DNA from: Streptomyces aquilus
Lineage (GTDB): Bacteria > Actinomycetota > Actinomycetes > Streptomycetales > Streptomycetaceae
DNA length: 64,000 bases
NCBI RefSeq assembly: GCF_003955715.1
Contig: NZ_CP034463.1
Span: 7,750,001 to 7,814,000 of the forward strand
Direction: 5' to 3'
Positions 38,189-47,201 of the stretch are shown here, piece after piece. The translations under genes were made by a program, and so were the position numbers. Numbering within the stretch: the first letter of the stretch is position 1; the number at the start of each line of letters is the position of its first letter. The notes beneath the pieces are model-generated. The model was given only the letters and a program-made list of their open reading frames with translations. It was not told the origin of the DNA and ran no database searches.

Positions 38189-41100
38189 TCAGCCGAGCAG
38201 TTCGAGTTCCGACACCACCGCCTCACCGTCGAGAACCAGGCGGTACTTCCCGTACGTACCCGGAGACCCCACGGTGAACGCCCGTGTCTGCCGGTCCCAG
38301 GCGAAGGACTCCCCGGACCGCCGGTCGAGGGTCTCCCACGTGGTGCCGTCGTCCGACCCCTGGAGCGTCCAGCCGGTCGGCGTCTTCGTGCGGTCCCCGG
38401 CCGAAGTCACCGTGTACTGCACGCCCTTGACCGGTCCGGACACCGGAAGGTCCACCGAGGTCACGGAGGCCTCGGTCGCCGACGTGTCGTCGAACAGCGC
38501 CCCTTCGCCCTTCAGCACATCGCTCCGCGGGCTCGGCACCTCGTCGTCCCGCGTGATCGACACGGGCGCCGAGTCCTTGCCCCACGTCGACGGCCGCGGA
38601 CCCATGTCGAAGTCGAGCACCGCCCCCTTCGCGAGCAGCGTGTGCGGGAGCGAAGTCGACGACCAGGAACGCCCGTTGACCCGCAGGCCCTGGACGTACA
38701 CGTTCCGGGCGCTGTTCTTCGGCGCCCGCACCACCAGGTCCCTGCCGTTCTCCAGGTGGACGGTCGCCTTGGTGAACAGCGGTGACCCGACGGCGTATTC
38801 GCCGCTCCCCATCACCAGCGGGTAGAAGCCCAGCGCGGAGAACAGGTACCAGGCCGACTGCTCGCCGTTGTCCTCGTCGCCGTGGTAGCCCTGCCCGATG
38901 TCGCTGCCGACGTACAGCCGGGACAGCACCTCGCGGACGTCGCGCTGGGTCTTCCACGGCTGACCGGCCGCGTCGTACATGTAGGTCACGTGGTGGGCGA
39001 CCTGGTTGGAGTGCCCGTACATGCCCATCCGCACGTCCCGCGCCTCGGTCATCTCGTGGATGACCCCGCCGTAGGAGCCGACGAAGTCGGGGGAGGCGGT
39101 CTCCGGGGTGGCGAAGTACGTGTCGAGCTTGTCCGCCAACCCCGCTCGGCCGCCGTACAGGTTGGCGAGTCCGCGGGAGTCCTGCGGGGCGGTGAAGGCG
39201 TACCCGTATCCGTTGGTCTCGGTGTAGTCGTACCCCCAGACCCGCGGGTCGTACGCCGAGGACTCCACACGCCAGTTCCCGGTACGGTCCCGGCCCTGGA
39301 AGAAGCCGGCCTTCGGGTCGAAGAGGTTCACATAGCCCCGCGCCCGGTTGAGGAAGTACGCGGACTCCTCGGCGTACCGCCGCTCACCCGTCTTCTCGTA
39401 CAGCGCCCGGCCCATCCGCGCGATGCCGTAGTCGTTGAGGTAGCCCTCCAGCGCCCAGGACAGGCCTTCGTGCGTCTCGGTGCTCGTGTAGCCGAGGAAG
39501 GGCGAGGTCTCCATGCCCTTGCGGCCCACGCCCGACATCGGCGGCACGACCGTGGCGTTCTTCACGGCCGCGTCGTACGCCGCCTCGGCGTCGAAGTCGA
39601 CGCCCTTGACGTAGGCGTCGGCGAAGGCGACGTCCGAGGAGGTGCCGGTCATCAGGTCGGCGTAGCCGGGGGAGGACCAGCGCGAGGTCCAGCCGCCGTC
39701 CTTGTACTGCTGCACGAACCCGTCGACCAGCTCACCCGCCTGACTGGGCGTCAGAAGTGAGTACGCCGGCCAGGTGGTCCGGTACGTGTCCCAGAAGCCG
39801 TTGTTGACGTACACCTTGCCGTCGACGATCTTCGCGCCGGTGTGCGTCGGGGTGTCGGGTCCCGGCATGGGCGAGAAGGGGGAGGCGTACTTGTCCTCCG
39901 AACCCACCTTCTCGAAGCCCGAGTTGGGGTACAGATACAGCCGGTACAGGCTGGAGTACAGGGTCGTCAGCTGGTCCGGCGTCGCGCCCTCGACCTCCAC
40001 CCTGCCGAGCAGCCGGTCCCACTGCCGCTGCGCCCGGTCCCGTACGGTCTCGAAGGCGGTACCGTCCGGGATCTCCTGGCGCAGGTTGTCCTTCGCCTGG
40101 TCGAGGCTGATGAGCGAGGTCGCCAGCCGCAGCGTGACCGTCGGGGCGTCGAACCGCAGGTATCCCTTCACCCCCTGCGAGGCACCCTCCTTCACCGGCC
40201 GGTCGAAGACGCCGTAGACGAAGAGCCGCGTCGCGCCCGTGGACAGCCCGGACTTCACGTCCGAGTAGCCGGTGATCACCCCCGCCGCCTTGTCGAGCGT
40301 CAGCCCCGCCTGATCGGTGACGTTGTCGAAGAGGACGCTCGCGTCGTCGCCCGGGTAGCTGAAGCGGAGCACCGCCGCGTGGTCGGTCGGCGCCATCTCC
40401 GCCTTCACGCCGTTCTCGAACCGCACCCCGTAGTAGTAGGGCCGCGCGGTCTCGTTCTCGTGCCGGAAGGCCAGCTCCCGCGCCTCCCGGCCGGTGTCCG
40501 GGACGCCGGCCGCCGCCGACGGCATCACCTGGAAGGTCTGCCGGTCACCCATCCAGGGGCTCGGCTCATGACTCGCGCTGAACGCCTGGATCGTCGGCAG
40601 GTTGTCGTCGTTGTTGCCCCGCGCGTAGTCGTACAGCCAGCTCAGCGAGCCCGCGTTGGTCACCGGGGTCCAGAAGTTGAAGCCGTGCGGCACGGCCGTC
40701 GCCGGGAAGTTGTTGCCGCGCGAGAAGCCGCCGCTGGAGTTGGTGCCGCGGGTCGTCAGCGCGTAGTCGGACAGATGGGCCTTCGGCCGCTCCGGCGCGA
40801 CCGGCTCGATCCGCACGTCGTCCAGCCAGCCACGGAACCTCGCCGGCCCGCGCGGGGAGTCGTACGCCACCAGGATCCGGTCGACGGTCTTCCCGGCCGC
40901 GACCGACCCGATCCGCGAGGCCACGCTGTTCCACTGGTTGACGTACAGCACCTTCGCGGCCCCCTGGGCCTGCGGCGACAGCCCGAACCCGTGCTGGTCC
41001 GTCGCCCCGAGCCCGCTCAGATAGGTGCCGTCGGTGAAGGCCAGGTCCACCGCCACGTTCGTGGCGTCGTAGTCCCGGTCGCCGTCCGCCATCGACGGGA

Positions 41101-41938
41101 AGACGCGGTAGGACAGCCGGGTGTCCGGGCGGACGGCGACATTCACGTCGTAGACCTTGTTGTACGAGTACGCCCGCCCGTCCGCCGTGTGCCGCCCCGC
41201 GTACCGCAGCGCCCGCCGGCCGGTGAACCCGGCGCGTGCCTTCGCCGTCGGCGAGCCGCTCGGGCCGCGGTCGACCAGCGAGAGCATGTCCTGCGGGACC
41301 GGCCCGGCGCCGCCGCCCGTGGACAGCTGCACGTCGGCGAGCTGGAGGATGCCCTCGGCGCCGTTGTTGGCCGTGATCTCCAGGCGGAAGTGCGCGTACT
41401 CCGCCGGCTCCGGGAGGTCGTACGACTTTGTCTCGAACCGTTCGTCGAACGTCTCTCCGGCGCGGGTGTCGAGGGTCTTCCAGTCCTTGCCGTCCGTCGA
41501 GCCCTGAAGGGTCCAGTCCCTCGGGTCCCGCTCGGCGTAGTCGTTGGCCGAGGTGAGGGCGTATGTGGCGATGCGGTAGGGCTTGTCGAGGTCGAACTCG
41601 GCCCAGCCGGTGGGGGCGAAGGTCAGCCATTTGGTGACCGCCTCGCCGTCGGCGAGGTTCTCCTTCACCTCGCCGCCGCCCGTGTTCTCGGCGCTCGCGC
41701 GGACGTCCGTGACGTGGTCGGTGACATTGCCCGGGATGCCGCTGCCGTAGCCGCCGTCGACACCGGAGGCACGCTCCGGGGTGCTCAGCCAGTCCGGTGC
41801 GGGGTCGTCCGCCTCGAAGGAGGAGGCGAATGCCCGGTCGGCGGCAGCCGGGGCCTCCGGCAGGGCGGCGGCCTGATGGCCGGCCGCCAGAACGAGAGCC
41901 ACCGCTGTGACCATGGTCGAACACCGTCTGTGCCGCAT
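38189..41938 (-). CDS. Secreted GH92 enzyme with two F5/8-type domains; catalytic-acid Glu replaced by Gln
   Basis: A 1249-aa exported protein. The signal peptide starts at the ATG at 41938 ([20 protein letters not shown]). The open frame continues upstream, but that part translates the operator DNA. An N-terminal discoidin-like (F5/8 type C) domain lies around residues 60-210 ([16 protein letters not shown]). The GH92 catalytic region is central, and a second discoidin-like domain sits at the C-terminus ([17 protein letters not shown]). The base motif is present as D1021-E1022-D1023-N-G-E-Q-SAWY. The position that is NEP in canonical GH92 reads SNQVAHH, with Gln979 where the general acid Glu should be. 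This change is known from GH92 enzymes that release mannose from mannose-1-phospho-6-mannose (recalled from literature), so the enzyme may uncap phosphomannan. Confidence 0.92.
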   Translation of the reverse strand: MRHRRCSTMVTAVALVLAAGHQAAALPEAPAAADRAFASSFEADDPAPDWLSTPERASGVDGGYGSGIPGNVTDHVTDVRASAENTGGGEVKENLADGEAVTKWLTFAPTGWAEFDLDKPYRIATYALTSANDYAERDPRDWTLQGSTDGKDWKTLDTRAGETFDERFETKSYDLPEPAEYAHFRLEITANNGAEGILQLADVQLSTGGGAGPVPQDMLSLVDRGPSGSPTAKARAGFTGRRALRYAGRHTADGRAYSYNKVYDVNVAVRPDTRLSYRVFPSMADGDRDYDATNVAVDLAFTDGTYLSGLGATDQHGFGLSPQAQGAAKVLYVNQWNSVASRIGSVAAGKTVDRILVAYDSPRGPARFRGWLDDVRIEPVAPERPKAHLSDYALTTRGTNSSGGFSRGNNFPATAVPHGFNFWTPVTNAGSLSWLYDYARGNNDDNLPTIQAFSASHEPSPWMGDRQTFQVMPSAAAGVPDTGREARELAFRHENETARPYYYGVRFENGVKAEMAPTDHAAVLRFSYPGDDASVLFDNVTDQAGLTLDKAAGVITGYSDVKSGLSTGATRLFVYGVFDRPVKEGASQGVKGYLRFDAPTVTLRLATSLISLDQAKDNLRQEIPDGTAFETVRDRAQRQWDRLLGRVEVEGATPDQLTTLYSSLYRLYLYPNSGFEKVGSEDKYASPFSPMPGPDTPTHTGAKIVDGKVYVNNGFWDTYRTTWPAYSLLTPSQAGELVDGFVQQYKDGGWTSRWSSPGYADLMTGTSSDVAFADAYVKGVDFDAEAAYDAAVKNATVVPPMSGVGRKGMETSPFLGYTSTETHEGLSWALEGYLNDYGIARMGRALYEKTGERRYAEESAYFLNRARGYVNLFDPKAGFFQGRDRTGNWRVESSAYDPRVWGYDYTETNGYGYAFTAPQDSRGLANLYGGRAGLADKLDTYFATPETASPDFVGSYGGVIHEMTEARDVRMGMYGHSNQVAHHVTYMYDAAGQPWKTQRDVREVLSRLYVGSDIGQGYHGDEDNGEQSAWYLFSALGFYPLVMGSGEYAVGSPLFTKATVHLENGRDLVVRAPKNSARNVYVQGLRVNGRSWSSTSLPHTLLAKGAVLDFDMGPRPSTWGKDSAPVSITRDDEVPSPRSDVLKGEGALFDDTSATEASVTSVDLPVSGPVKGVQYTVTSAGDRTKTPTGWTLQGSDDGTTWETLDRRSGESFAWDRQTRAFTVGSPGTYGKYRLVLDGEAVVSELELLG

Positions 41939-41965
41939 GGACCCACACGCTCCCTGCATGTCGTG

Positions 41966-41977
41966 GACAACGTTGTC
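41966..41977. promoter_or_regulatory. LacI-type palindrome GACAACGTTGTC upstream of GH92 (second copy)
   Basis: Identical 12-bp palindrome to 19751-19762, here 28 bp upstream of the start at 41938. Flanks also agree partly (GGACAACGTTGTCGA in both). It probably controls the GH92-GH67 unit. Confidence 0.75.
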
Positions 41978-42167
41978 GACTTCGATGCGCAAGGATCAGT
42001 TGTGGTCCAAGTGGTGAACGATGTCAAGGGTGTTGGGTGTGGCGTTCAGGCGCATAATCGGTGGTTTTTCCATCGCTCGGTGCACAGCCCGCACATATTT
42101 CCGGGAGGTCTCAACTCGGAAAAGACCCATGGCCAACCTTGCATTCGATCTTGCTCCGCTGGCGGGA

Positions 42168-42183
42168 AGTGGACTATACCTGT
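42168..42183 (+). promoter_or_regulatory. DasR-responsive element (dre)-like site upstream of ngcE
   Basis: AGTGGACTATACCTGT agrees with the dre pattern (A-C/G-TGG-T/A-CTA-G/T-ACC-A/T-G-T). It lies about 125 bp upstream of ngcE. A DasR site is expected for a chitobiose/GlcNAc importer of a streptomycete. Confidence 0.65.
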
Positions 42184-42308
42184 CGGCACTTCACTGATCC
42201 GTGCAACCGCACGTTCGCACTTCCTGCACGACCCAGCGTGACCCGATCGCGGTGCCCGGCGAGGATCCGGTTCACCGCCTGAGTCCTGGAGAAGGCGAGG
42301 ACTTGAGC

Positions 42309-43754
42309 ATGGGATCCACTTCCGCCGAGAACGACAAAGGCTCCGTCGGCCGCCGTGATCTGATCAAGCGGTCCGCCGCACTCGGTCTGATCACCGTCCC
42401 CACGATGAGTTTCCTGTCCGCGTGTGCCAGCGGTGGCGGGGACGACGACTCCGGCAACGACACCCCCAAGGGCAAGACCACCAAGGACAACCCCTTCGGT
42501 GCCGAGAAGGGCAGCAAGCTCGACGTCGTCATCTTCAAGGGCGGCTACGGCGACAACTACGCCAAGGTGTGGGAGGCCGACTTCCAGAAGAAGCTCGGCA
42601 TCACCTCCTCCCACACCGGGACGCAGGAGATCACCGGCAAGCTCCAGCCCCGCTTCAACGCGGGCACCCCGCCGGACATCGTGGACGACTCCGGCGCCCA
42701 GCAGATCAAGGTCGACGTCCTCAACAAGAACGGCCAGCTCCTCGACCTCGCCGAGGTGCTGGACGCCCCGTCGGTCGACGACCCCTCCAAGAAGGTCCGC
42801 GACACCCTGATCCCCGGCACCCTCGACCCGGGCACGTTCGAGGGCAAGGTCGTCGCCCTCAACTACATCTACACGGTCTGGGGCCTGTGGTACTCGGGCA
42901 AGCTCTTCAAGGAGAAGGGCTGGGAGGAGCCCAAGACCTGGGACGACTTCCTCGCCATCTGCACCGACGCCAAGAAGCAGGGCATCGGCGGCCTGGCCCA
43001 CCAGGGCAAGTACCCGTACTACATCAACGTGGCCATCATGGACCTGATCGCCAAGACCGGTGGTCTGGACGCCATGAAGGCGATCGACAACCTCGACCCC
43101 AAGGCCTTCGTCGGCTCCGACGCGGCCCAGGCGGGCGTCGAGGCGATCTACGAGGTCGTGGAGAAGGGCCTGTTGATGCCCGGCACCAACGGCCTGACCC
43201 ACACCGAGTCGCAGACCCGCTGGAACCAGTACAAGGCCGTGTTCATCACCAGCGGCTCCTGGCTGGAGAACGAGCAGCTCAAGACGACCCCGGCGGACTT
43301 CGACATGAAGTTCCTGCCGATGCCGCTGCTGCCCGACAGCAAGCTGCCCTTCGAGGCGATCCGGGCCGGTGCCGGCGAGCCCTTCATCATCCCGAACAAG
43401 GCGAAGAACCTCGCCGGGGCCAAGGAGTTCATGCGGCGCATGCTCTCCAAGGAGTGGTCGACGCAGTTCGCCAAGGAGGCCAACTCGCTGACCATCCTCA
43501 AGGACGGCGTGGACAGCGGCGTCCAGCTGCGCCCGGGGACCCAGTCCACGGTCGAGGCGTCCAAGGCGGCGGGTGACAACACCTTCCGCTACCTGTACGT
43601 CGACTGGTACAGCGAGATGGGAGCGGCGATCGAGGCCGCCTCCAACGAGCTGATGGCCAAGCGCATCCAGCCCAAGGAGTGGCTCAAGCGCGCCCAGGCC
43701 GCGGTCGACAAGCAGGCCAAGGACCCGGCCTCCAAGAAGAACCACCGGGACTGA
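42309..43754 (+). CDS. ngcE: N,N'-diacetylchitobiose/GlcNAc ABC transporter substrate-binding lipoprotein NgcE
   Basis: A 481-aa binding lipoprotein with a twin-arginine signal (VGRRDLIKRSAALG) and lipobox LSAC near residue 38, followed by a two-lobed receptor (KLDVVIFKGGYGDNYAKVWEADF). I recognise it as the NgcE/SCO6005 family, reported in S. coelicolor as a lower-affinity chitobiose receptor. The ATG at 42309 is used; an in-frame TTG at 42303, close to a GGCGAGG site, is an alternative. A stable hairpin separates it from ngcF, which would give more binding protein than permease. Confidence 0.9.
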   Translation: MGSTSAENDKGSVGRRDLIKRSAALGLITVPTMSFLSACASGGGDDDSGNDTPKGKTTKDNPFGAEKGSKLDVVIFKGGYGDNYAKVWEADFQKKLGITSSHTGTQEITGKLQPRFNAGTPPDIVDDSGAQQIKVDVLNKNGQLLDLAEVLDAPSVDDPSKKVRDTLIPGTLDPGTFEGKVVALNYIYTVWGLWYSGKLFKEKGWEEPKTWDDFLAICTDAKKQGIGGLAHQGKYPYYINVAIMDLIAKTGGLDAMKAIDNLDPKAFVGSDAAQAGVEAIYEVVEKGLLMPGTNGLTHTESQTRWNQYKAVFITSGSWLENEQLKTTPADFDMKFLPMPLLPDSKLPFEAIRAGAGEPFIIPNKAKNLAGAKEFMRRMLSKEWSTQFAKEANSLTILKDGVDSGVQLRPGTQSTVEASKAAGDNTFRYLYVDWYSEMGAAIEAASNELMAKRIQPKEWLKRAQAAVDKQAKDPASKKNHRD

Positions 43755-43763
43755 CCAACGCCG

Positions 43764-43796
43764 TTCCCCGGGCCGGAACCACTCCGGCCCGGGGAA
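43764..43796 (+). terminator. Intercistronic hairpin between ngcE and ngcF
   Basis: A 13-bp perfect stem TTCCCCGGGCCGG (43764-43776) with CCGGCCCGGGGAA (43784-43796), 9 bp after the ngcE stop. No T-run follows, so it is better read as an attenuator or mRNA stabiliser than as a full terminator. Confidence 0.7.
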
Positions 43797-43820
43797 GGAC
43801 ATCAGGGGCAGGGAACGCCA

Positions 43821-44756
43821 ATGCGCAAAGGGCAGCACAGGTTCGTCGCGGGATTTCTGTTCGTCCCCGTGGCGCTCTATCTGATCTTCGTGATCTGGCC
43901 GTACATCCAGACGTTCGGCTATTCGCTGACCGACTGGAAGGGACAGTCGCAGACCTTCAAGTTCGTCGGCCTGGACAACTACAAGGCGCTGTTCGACGAC
44001 GACGTCTTCATGCAGGCGATCTGGCACAACATCCTGTTCCTGATCTTCATCCCGGCGATCACGATCCTGCTCGCCCTGTTCTTCGCGTTCATGCTGAACG
44101 CGGGCGGGCGCAGCCGGGCCGGCGGGGTCTCGGGTGTCGCCGGATCGTCGTTCTACAAAATCGTCTACTTCTTTCCGCAGGTGCTGTCACTGGCGATCGT
44201 CGCGGTGCTTTTCAACGCCGTGTACCGCAGTGACGGCGGCGGTCTCCTCAACGGCGTCCTGATCAAACTCGGACTGGTCGACGCCCAGAATCCGATGGAA
44301 TGGCTGAACGAGCCGAAACTGGTGCTGTGGATGCTGATGATCGCCGTGGTCTGGCACGGCGTCGGCTTCTACCTGGTGCTGTTCTCCGCCGCCATGCAGT
44401 CCATCCCGAAGGACATCTACGAGGCCGCCCTGATCGACGGCGCCGGCCGCAACCAGTCCTTCTTCCGCATCACCCTGCCGCTGCTCTGGGAGAGCGTGCA
44501 GACCGCCTGGGTGTACCTGGGCATCGTCGCGATGGACATGTTCGTCCTCGTCTCCTCGATGACCCAGAACATGGGCGCCTACGGCGGCGGTCCCGATCAC
44601 AAGAGCGACGTGATGTCGACGGTGATGATGCGCAACTTCCAGTACTTCGGCAAGAGCGGATACGCCTGCGCCATGGGCGTCGTCATGCTGCTGCTCACCC
44701 TGGTCCTGTCCGTGGTCATGCTGCGCGCCACCCGCCGCGACCGCGTCGAGTTCTGA
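43821..44756 (+). CDS. ngcF: Chitobiose/GlcNAc ABC transporter permease NgcF
   Basis: A 311-aa permease with about six membrane helices (first helix RFVAGFLFVPVALYLIFVIW) and the EAA loop EAALIDGAGRNQSFFRITLPLL. It lies between ngcE and ngcG in the usual order. It is energised by a shared ATPase (MsiK in S. coelicolor), since none is encoded here. Confidence 0.92.
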   Translation: MRKGQHRFVAGFLFVPVALYLIFVIWPYIQTFGYSLTDWKGQSQTFKFVGLDNYKALFDDDVFMQAIWHNILFLIFIPAITILLALFFAFMLNAGGRSRAGGVSGVAGSSFYKIVYFFPQVLSLAIVAVLFNAVYRSDGGGLLNGVLIKLGLVDAQNPMEWLNEPKLVLWMLMIAVVWHGVGFYLVLFSAAMQSIPKDIYEAALIDGAGRNQSFFRITLPLLWESVQTAWVYLGIVAMDMFVLVSSMTQNMGAYGGGPDHKSDVMSTVMMRNFQYFGKSGYACAMGVVMLLLTLVLSVVMLRATRRDRVEF

Positions 44757-44773
44757 GCGGGAGAGATACGACG

Positions 44774-45697
44774 ATGAGCGCACCCATCAAGGAGACGGCG
44801 GACGCCCCCGTGCGGCGGCCCGTGGCCAAGACCCCGGCCCGCCCCGGCGACGAACGCAGCGAGGGCGTGGTCCTGAACGTCTTCTCGCACGGCTTCCTCG
44901 CCCTGTGGGCCCTGCTGATCATCCTGCCCCTGCTCTGGCTCGTCCTGAGCTCCTTCAAGACCGACGGCCAGATCGGCGGCTCGGCCTTCGGCTGGCCGCA
45001 GAACTGGTCGCTGGACGTCTTCGGACGGGCCTGGGACAAGGGGATCGGCGACTACTTCCTGAACACCGTCATCGTGCTGGTCTTCTCGGTGCCGCTGACG
45101 ATGCTGTTCGGCTCGATGGCGGCCTACGTGCTGGCCCGCTACGAGTTCTGGGGCAACCGGTTCCTGTACTACTTCTTCGTGGCCGGCGCGATGTTCCCGG
45201 TGTTCCTGGCCCTCGTCCCGCTGTTCTTCATGGTCAAACGGCTGGACATGCTGAACACCTACCAGGGGCTGATCCTGGTGTACGTCGCCTACTCGATGCC
45301 GTTCACGGTCTTCTTCATGCACGCCTTCTTCCGGACCCTGCCCACGGCCGTCTTCGAGGCGGCGATCCTGGACGGTGCCTCGCACAGCCGCACCTTCTTC
45401 CAGGTGATGCTGCCGATGGCGAAGCCGGGTCTGGTCAGCGTCGGCATCTTCAACACCCTCGGCCAGTGGAACCAGTTCATCCTGCCGACGGTCCTCATGC
45501 AGCCGCAGAGCGGTGACGATCCCGAGCGCTACGTCCTCACCCAGGGCCTCATCCAGCTCCAGCAGCAACAGGGGTACGCCTCCGACCTCCCGGTGCTTTT
45601 CGCCGGTGTGACCATCGCGATGATCCCGATGCTGGTCGTCTATCTGTCCTTCCAGCGCCAGGTGCAGGCGGGCCTTACGTCCGCGACCTTGAAGTAG
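44774..45697 (+). CDS. ngcG: Chitobiose/GlcNAc ABC transporter permease NgcG
   Basis: A 307-aa permease starting at the ATG at 44774. It has a hydrophilic tail of about 35 aa, then six membrane helices and an EAA loop EAAILDGASHSRTFFQVMLPMA. It is 17 bp downstream of ngcF and the last gene of the unit, which ends in the hairpin at 45718. Confidence 0.92.
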   Translation: MSAPIKETADAPVRRPVAKTPARPGDERSEGVVLNVFSHGFLALWALLIILPLLWLVLSSFKTDGQIGGSAFGWPQNWSLDVFGRAWDKGIGDYFLNTVIVLVFSVPLTMLFGSMAAYVLARYEFWGNRFLYYFFVAGAMFPVFLALVPLFFMVKRLDMLNTYQGLILVYVAYSMPFTVFFMHAFFRTLPTAVFEAAILDGASHSRTFFQVMLPMAKPGLVSVGIFNTLGQWNQFILPTVLMQPQSGDDPERYVLTQGLIQLQQQQGYASDLPVLFAGVTIAMIPMLVVYLSFQRQVQAGLTSATLK

Positions 45698-45717
45698 CGC
45701 TCCGAGAGCGCCCGTGA

Positions 45718-45749
45718 GCGCACCGTCCCCGCCCCTGGTGACGGTGCGC
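45718..45749 (+). terminator. Terminator of ngcEFG
   Basis: A 10-bp perfect stem GCGCACCGTC (45718-45727) with GACGGTGCGC (45740-45749). Confidence 0.7.
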
Positions 45750-45821
45750 CGAGGCGTGTCCACAGGCCCGGAAACTGTTCAACCTCTTGACGGGAGGCGA
45801 CCCGAACGGCTCAGCTTAGAG

Positions 45822-45834
45822 TTCACTAGTTGGA
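45822..45834 (+). promoter_or_regulatory. Candidate Rok7B7 site upstream of rok7B7
   Basis: TTCACTAGTTGGA agrees at 11 of 13 positions with TTKAMKHSTTSAV, the motif I recall for Rok7B7 of S. coelicolor. It lies 47 bp upstream of the gene's GTG and may mediate autoregulation. Confidence 0.4.
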
Positions 45835-45880
45835 CATAGACGGGGCCTCATCGATGCGGTCCCGCGCGCAGGAGGTCGTC

Positions 45881-47080
45881 GTGGAGACTCCGGGGTCGCA
45901 GTCGTCGCTGCACCGAGCCAACCTGGAACGGGTCGTCCGGGCCGTCCGGCTGGCCGGGTCGCTCACCCAGGCGGAGATCGCACGGACCACGGGTCTGTCC
46001 GCGGCCACCGTCTCCAACATCGTCCGGGAGCTCAAGGACGGCGGAACCGTCGAGGTCACGCCCACGTCGGCGGGTGGCAGGCGGGCCCGCAGCGTCTCGC
46101 TCAGCGGCGACGCCGGCATCGTCATCGGCGTCGACTTCGGCCATACGCACCTACGGGTCGCCGTCGGCAATCTGGCCCACCAGGTGCTGGCCGAGGAGTC
46201 CGAGCCGCTGGACGTGGACGCCTCCTCCACGCAGGGCTTCGACCGGGCCGAAGAGCTGGTCAACCGCCTGATCGCAGCAACGGGCGTGGACCGTTCGAAG
46301 ATCGCCGGCGTGGGCCTCGGCGTCCCCGGCCCGATCGACCTGGAGTCCGGCTCGCTGGGCTCCTCCGCGATCCTGCCGGGCTGGATCGGCACCAAGCCCG
46401 CCGAGGAGCTGGGAGGCCGCCTGGGCGTCCCCGTGCACGTCGACAACGACGCCAACCTGGGTGCCCTCGGCGAGATGGTCTGGGGCAGCGGCAGAGGCGT
46501 CAGAGACCTGGCGTACATCAAGGTCGCGAGCGGTGTCGGCGCCGGTCTGGTCATCGACGGCAAGATCTACCGGGGCCCGGGTGGCACAGCGGGAGAAATC
46601 GGGCATATTACTCTTGATGAATCCGGACCGGTCTGCCGCTGTGGAAACCGGGGCTGCCTGGAGACCTTCGCGGCCGCGCGCTATGTGCTGCCGCTCCTCC
46701 AGTCCAGTCACGGCACGGACCTGACGATGGAAGGCGTCGTGCGGCTGGCCAGGGACGGAGACCCTGGCTGCCGTCGGGTGATCGCCGACGTCGGCCGCCA
46801 TATCGGCAGTGGAGTGGCCAATCTCTGCAATCTCCTGAACCCGAGCAGGGTGGTCCTCGGTGGTGATCTCGCCGAGGCGGGCGAGCTGGTTCTCGGGCCC
46901 ATCAGGGAGTCCGTCAGCCGCTACGCCATTCCCAGCGCGGCACGTCAACTCACCGTTCTCCCCGGGGCACTTGGAGGCCGTGCGGAGGTGCTCGGAGCAC
47001 TCGCCCTCGCGCTCAGCGAGATGGGTGATTCGACCCTTTTGGACGGCACGCTGCACTCAGCGGCTCCTGCCTTCACTTAG
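45881..47080 (+). CDS. rok7B7: ROK-family regulator Rok7B7
   Basis: A 399-aa ROK repressor. The N-terminal winged HTH lies at about residues 15-65 (GSLTQAEIARTTGLSAATVSNIVREL). The sugar-kinase-like ROK domain has VGVDFGHTHLRV, the zinc site HITL-CRCGNRGCLE and a glycine-rich C-terminal loop. The GTG at 45881 follows AGGAGG. In S. coelicolor (SCO6008) Rok7B7 influences xylose uptake, carbon catabolite repression and antibiotic production. It sits between ngcEFG and xylFGH here as there. Confidence 0.93.
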   Translation: METPGSQSSLHRANLERVVRAVRLAGSLTQAEIARTTGLSAATVSNIVRELKDGGTVEVTPTSAGGRRARSVSLSGDAGIVIGVDFGHTHLRVAVGNLAHQVLAEESEPLDVDASSTQGFDRAEELVNRLIAATGVDRSKIAGVGLGVPGPIDLESGSLGSSAILPGWIGTKPAEELGGRLGVPVHVDNDANLGALGEMVWGSGRGVRDLAYIKVASGVGAGLVIDGKIYRGPGGTAGEIGHITLDESGPVCRCGNRGCLETFAAARYVLPLLQSSHGTDLTMEGVVRLARDGDPGCRRVIADVGRHIGSGVANLCNLLNPSRVVLGGDLAEAGELVLGPIRESVSRYAIPSAARQLTVLPGALGGRAEVLGALALALSEMGDSTLLDGTLHSAAPAFT

Positions 47081-47114
47081 AGAACGAAACCCGCCGTTGC
47101 CAACCCGTTAAGTA

Positions 47115-47127
47115 TTTACTTCTTGAC
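47115..47127 (+). promoter_or_regulatory. Candidate Rok7B7 site in the xylF promoter
   Basis: TTTACTTCTTGAC matches TTKAMKHSTTSAV at all 13 positions. It overlaps a possible -35 TTGACG (47123-47128) and the palindromic AAGTATTTACTT (47110-47121). Confidence 0.65.
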
Positions 47128-47201
47128 GTCGCACGTGTGGCCGAGTTGACTTCCAGCCACCTCGGCCGCAACGACGCGGCCTCGTCAGGGAGGTTTCTGA
47201 A

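Larger units (their letters stand above)
41939..42308. other. 370-bp divergent intergenic region between GH92 and ngcE
   Basis: It holds the GACAACGTTGTC palindrome near the GH92 start and a dre-like site near ngcE. I see no open frame with coding character between them. It is less GC-rich than its surroundings, as expected for a double promoter region. Confidence 0.7.

Noticed and set aside
38189..41992. Longer GH92 start at 41992
   Set aside because: The extra N-terminus would translate the GACAACGTTGTC operator and spoil the signal peptide.
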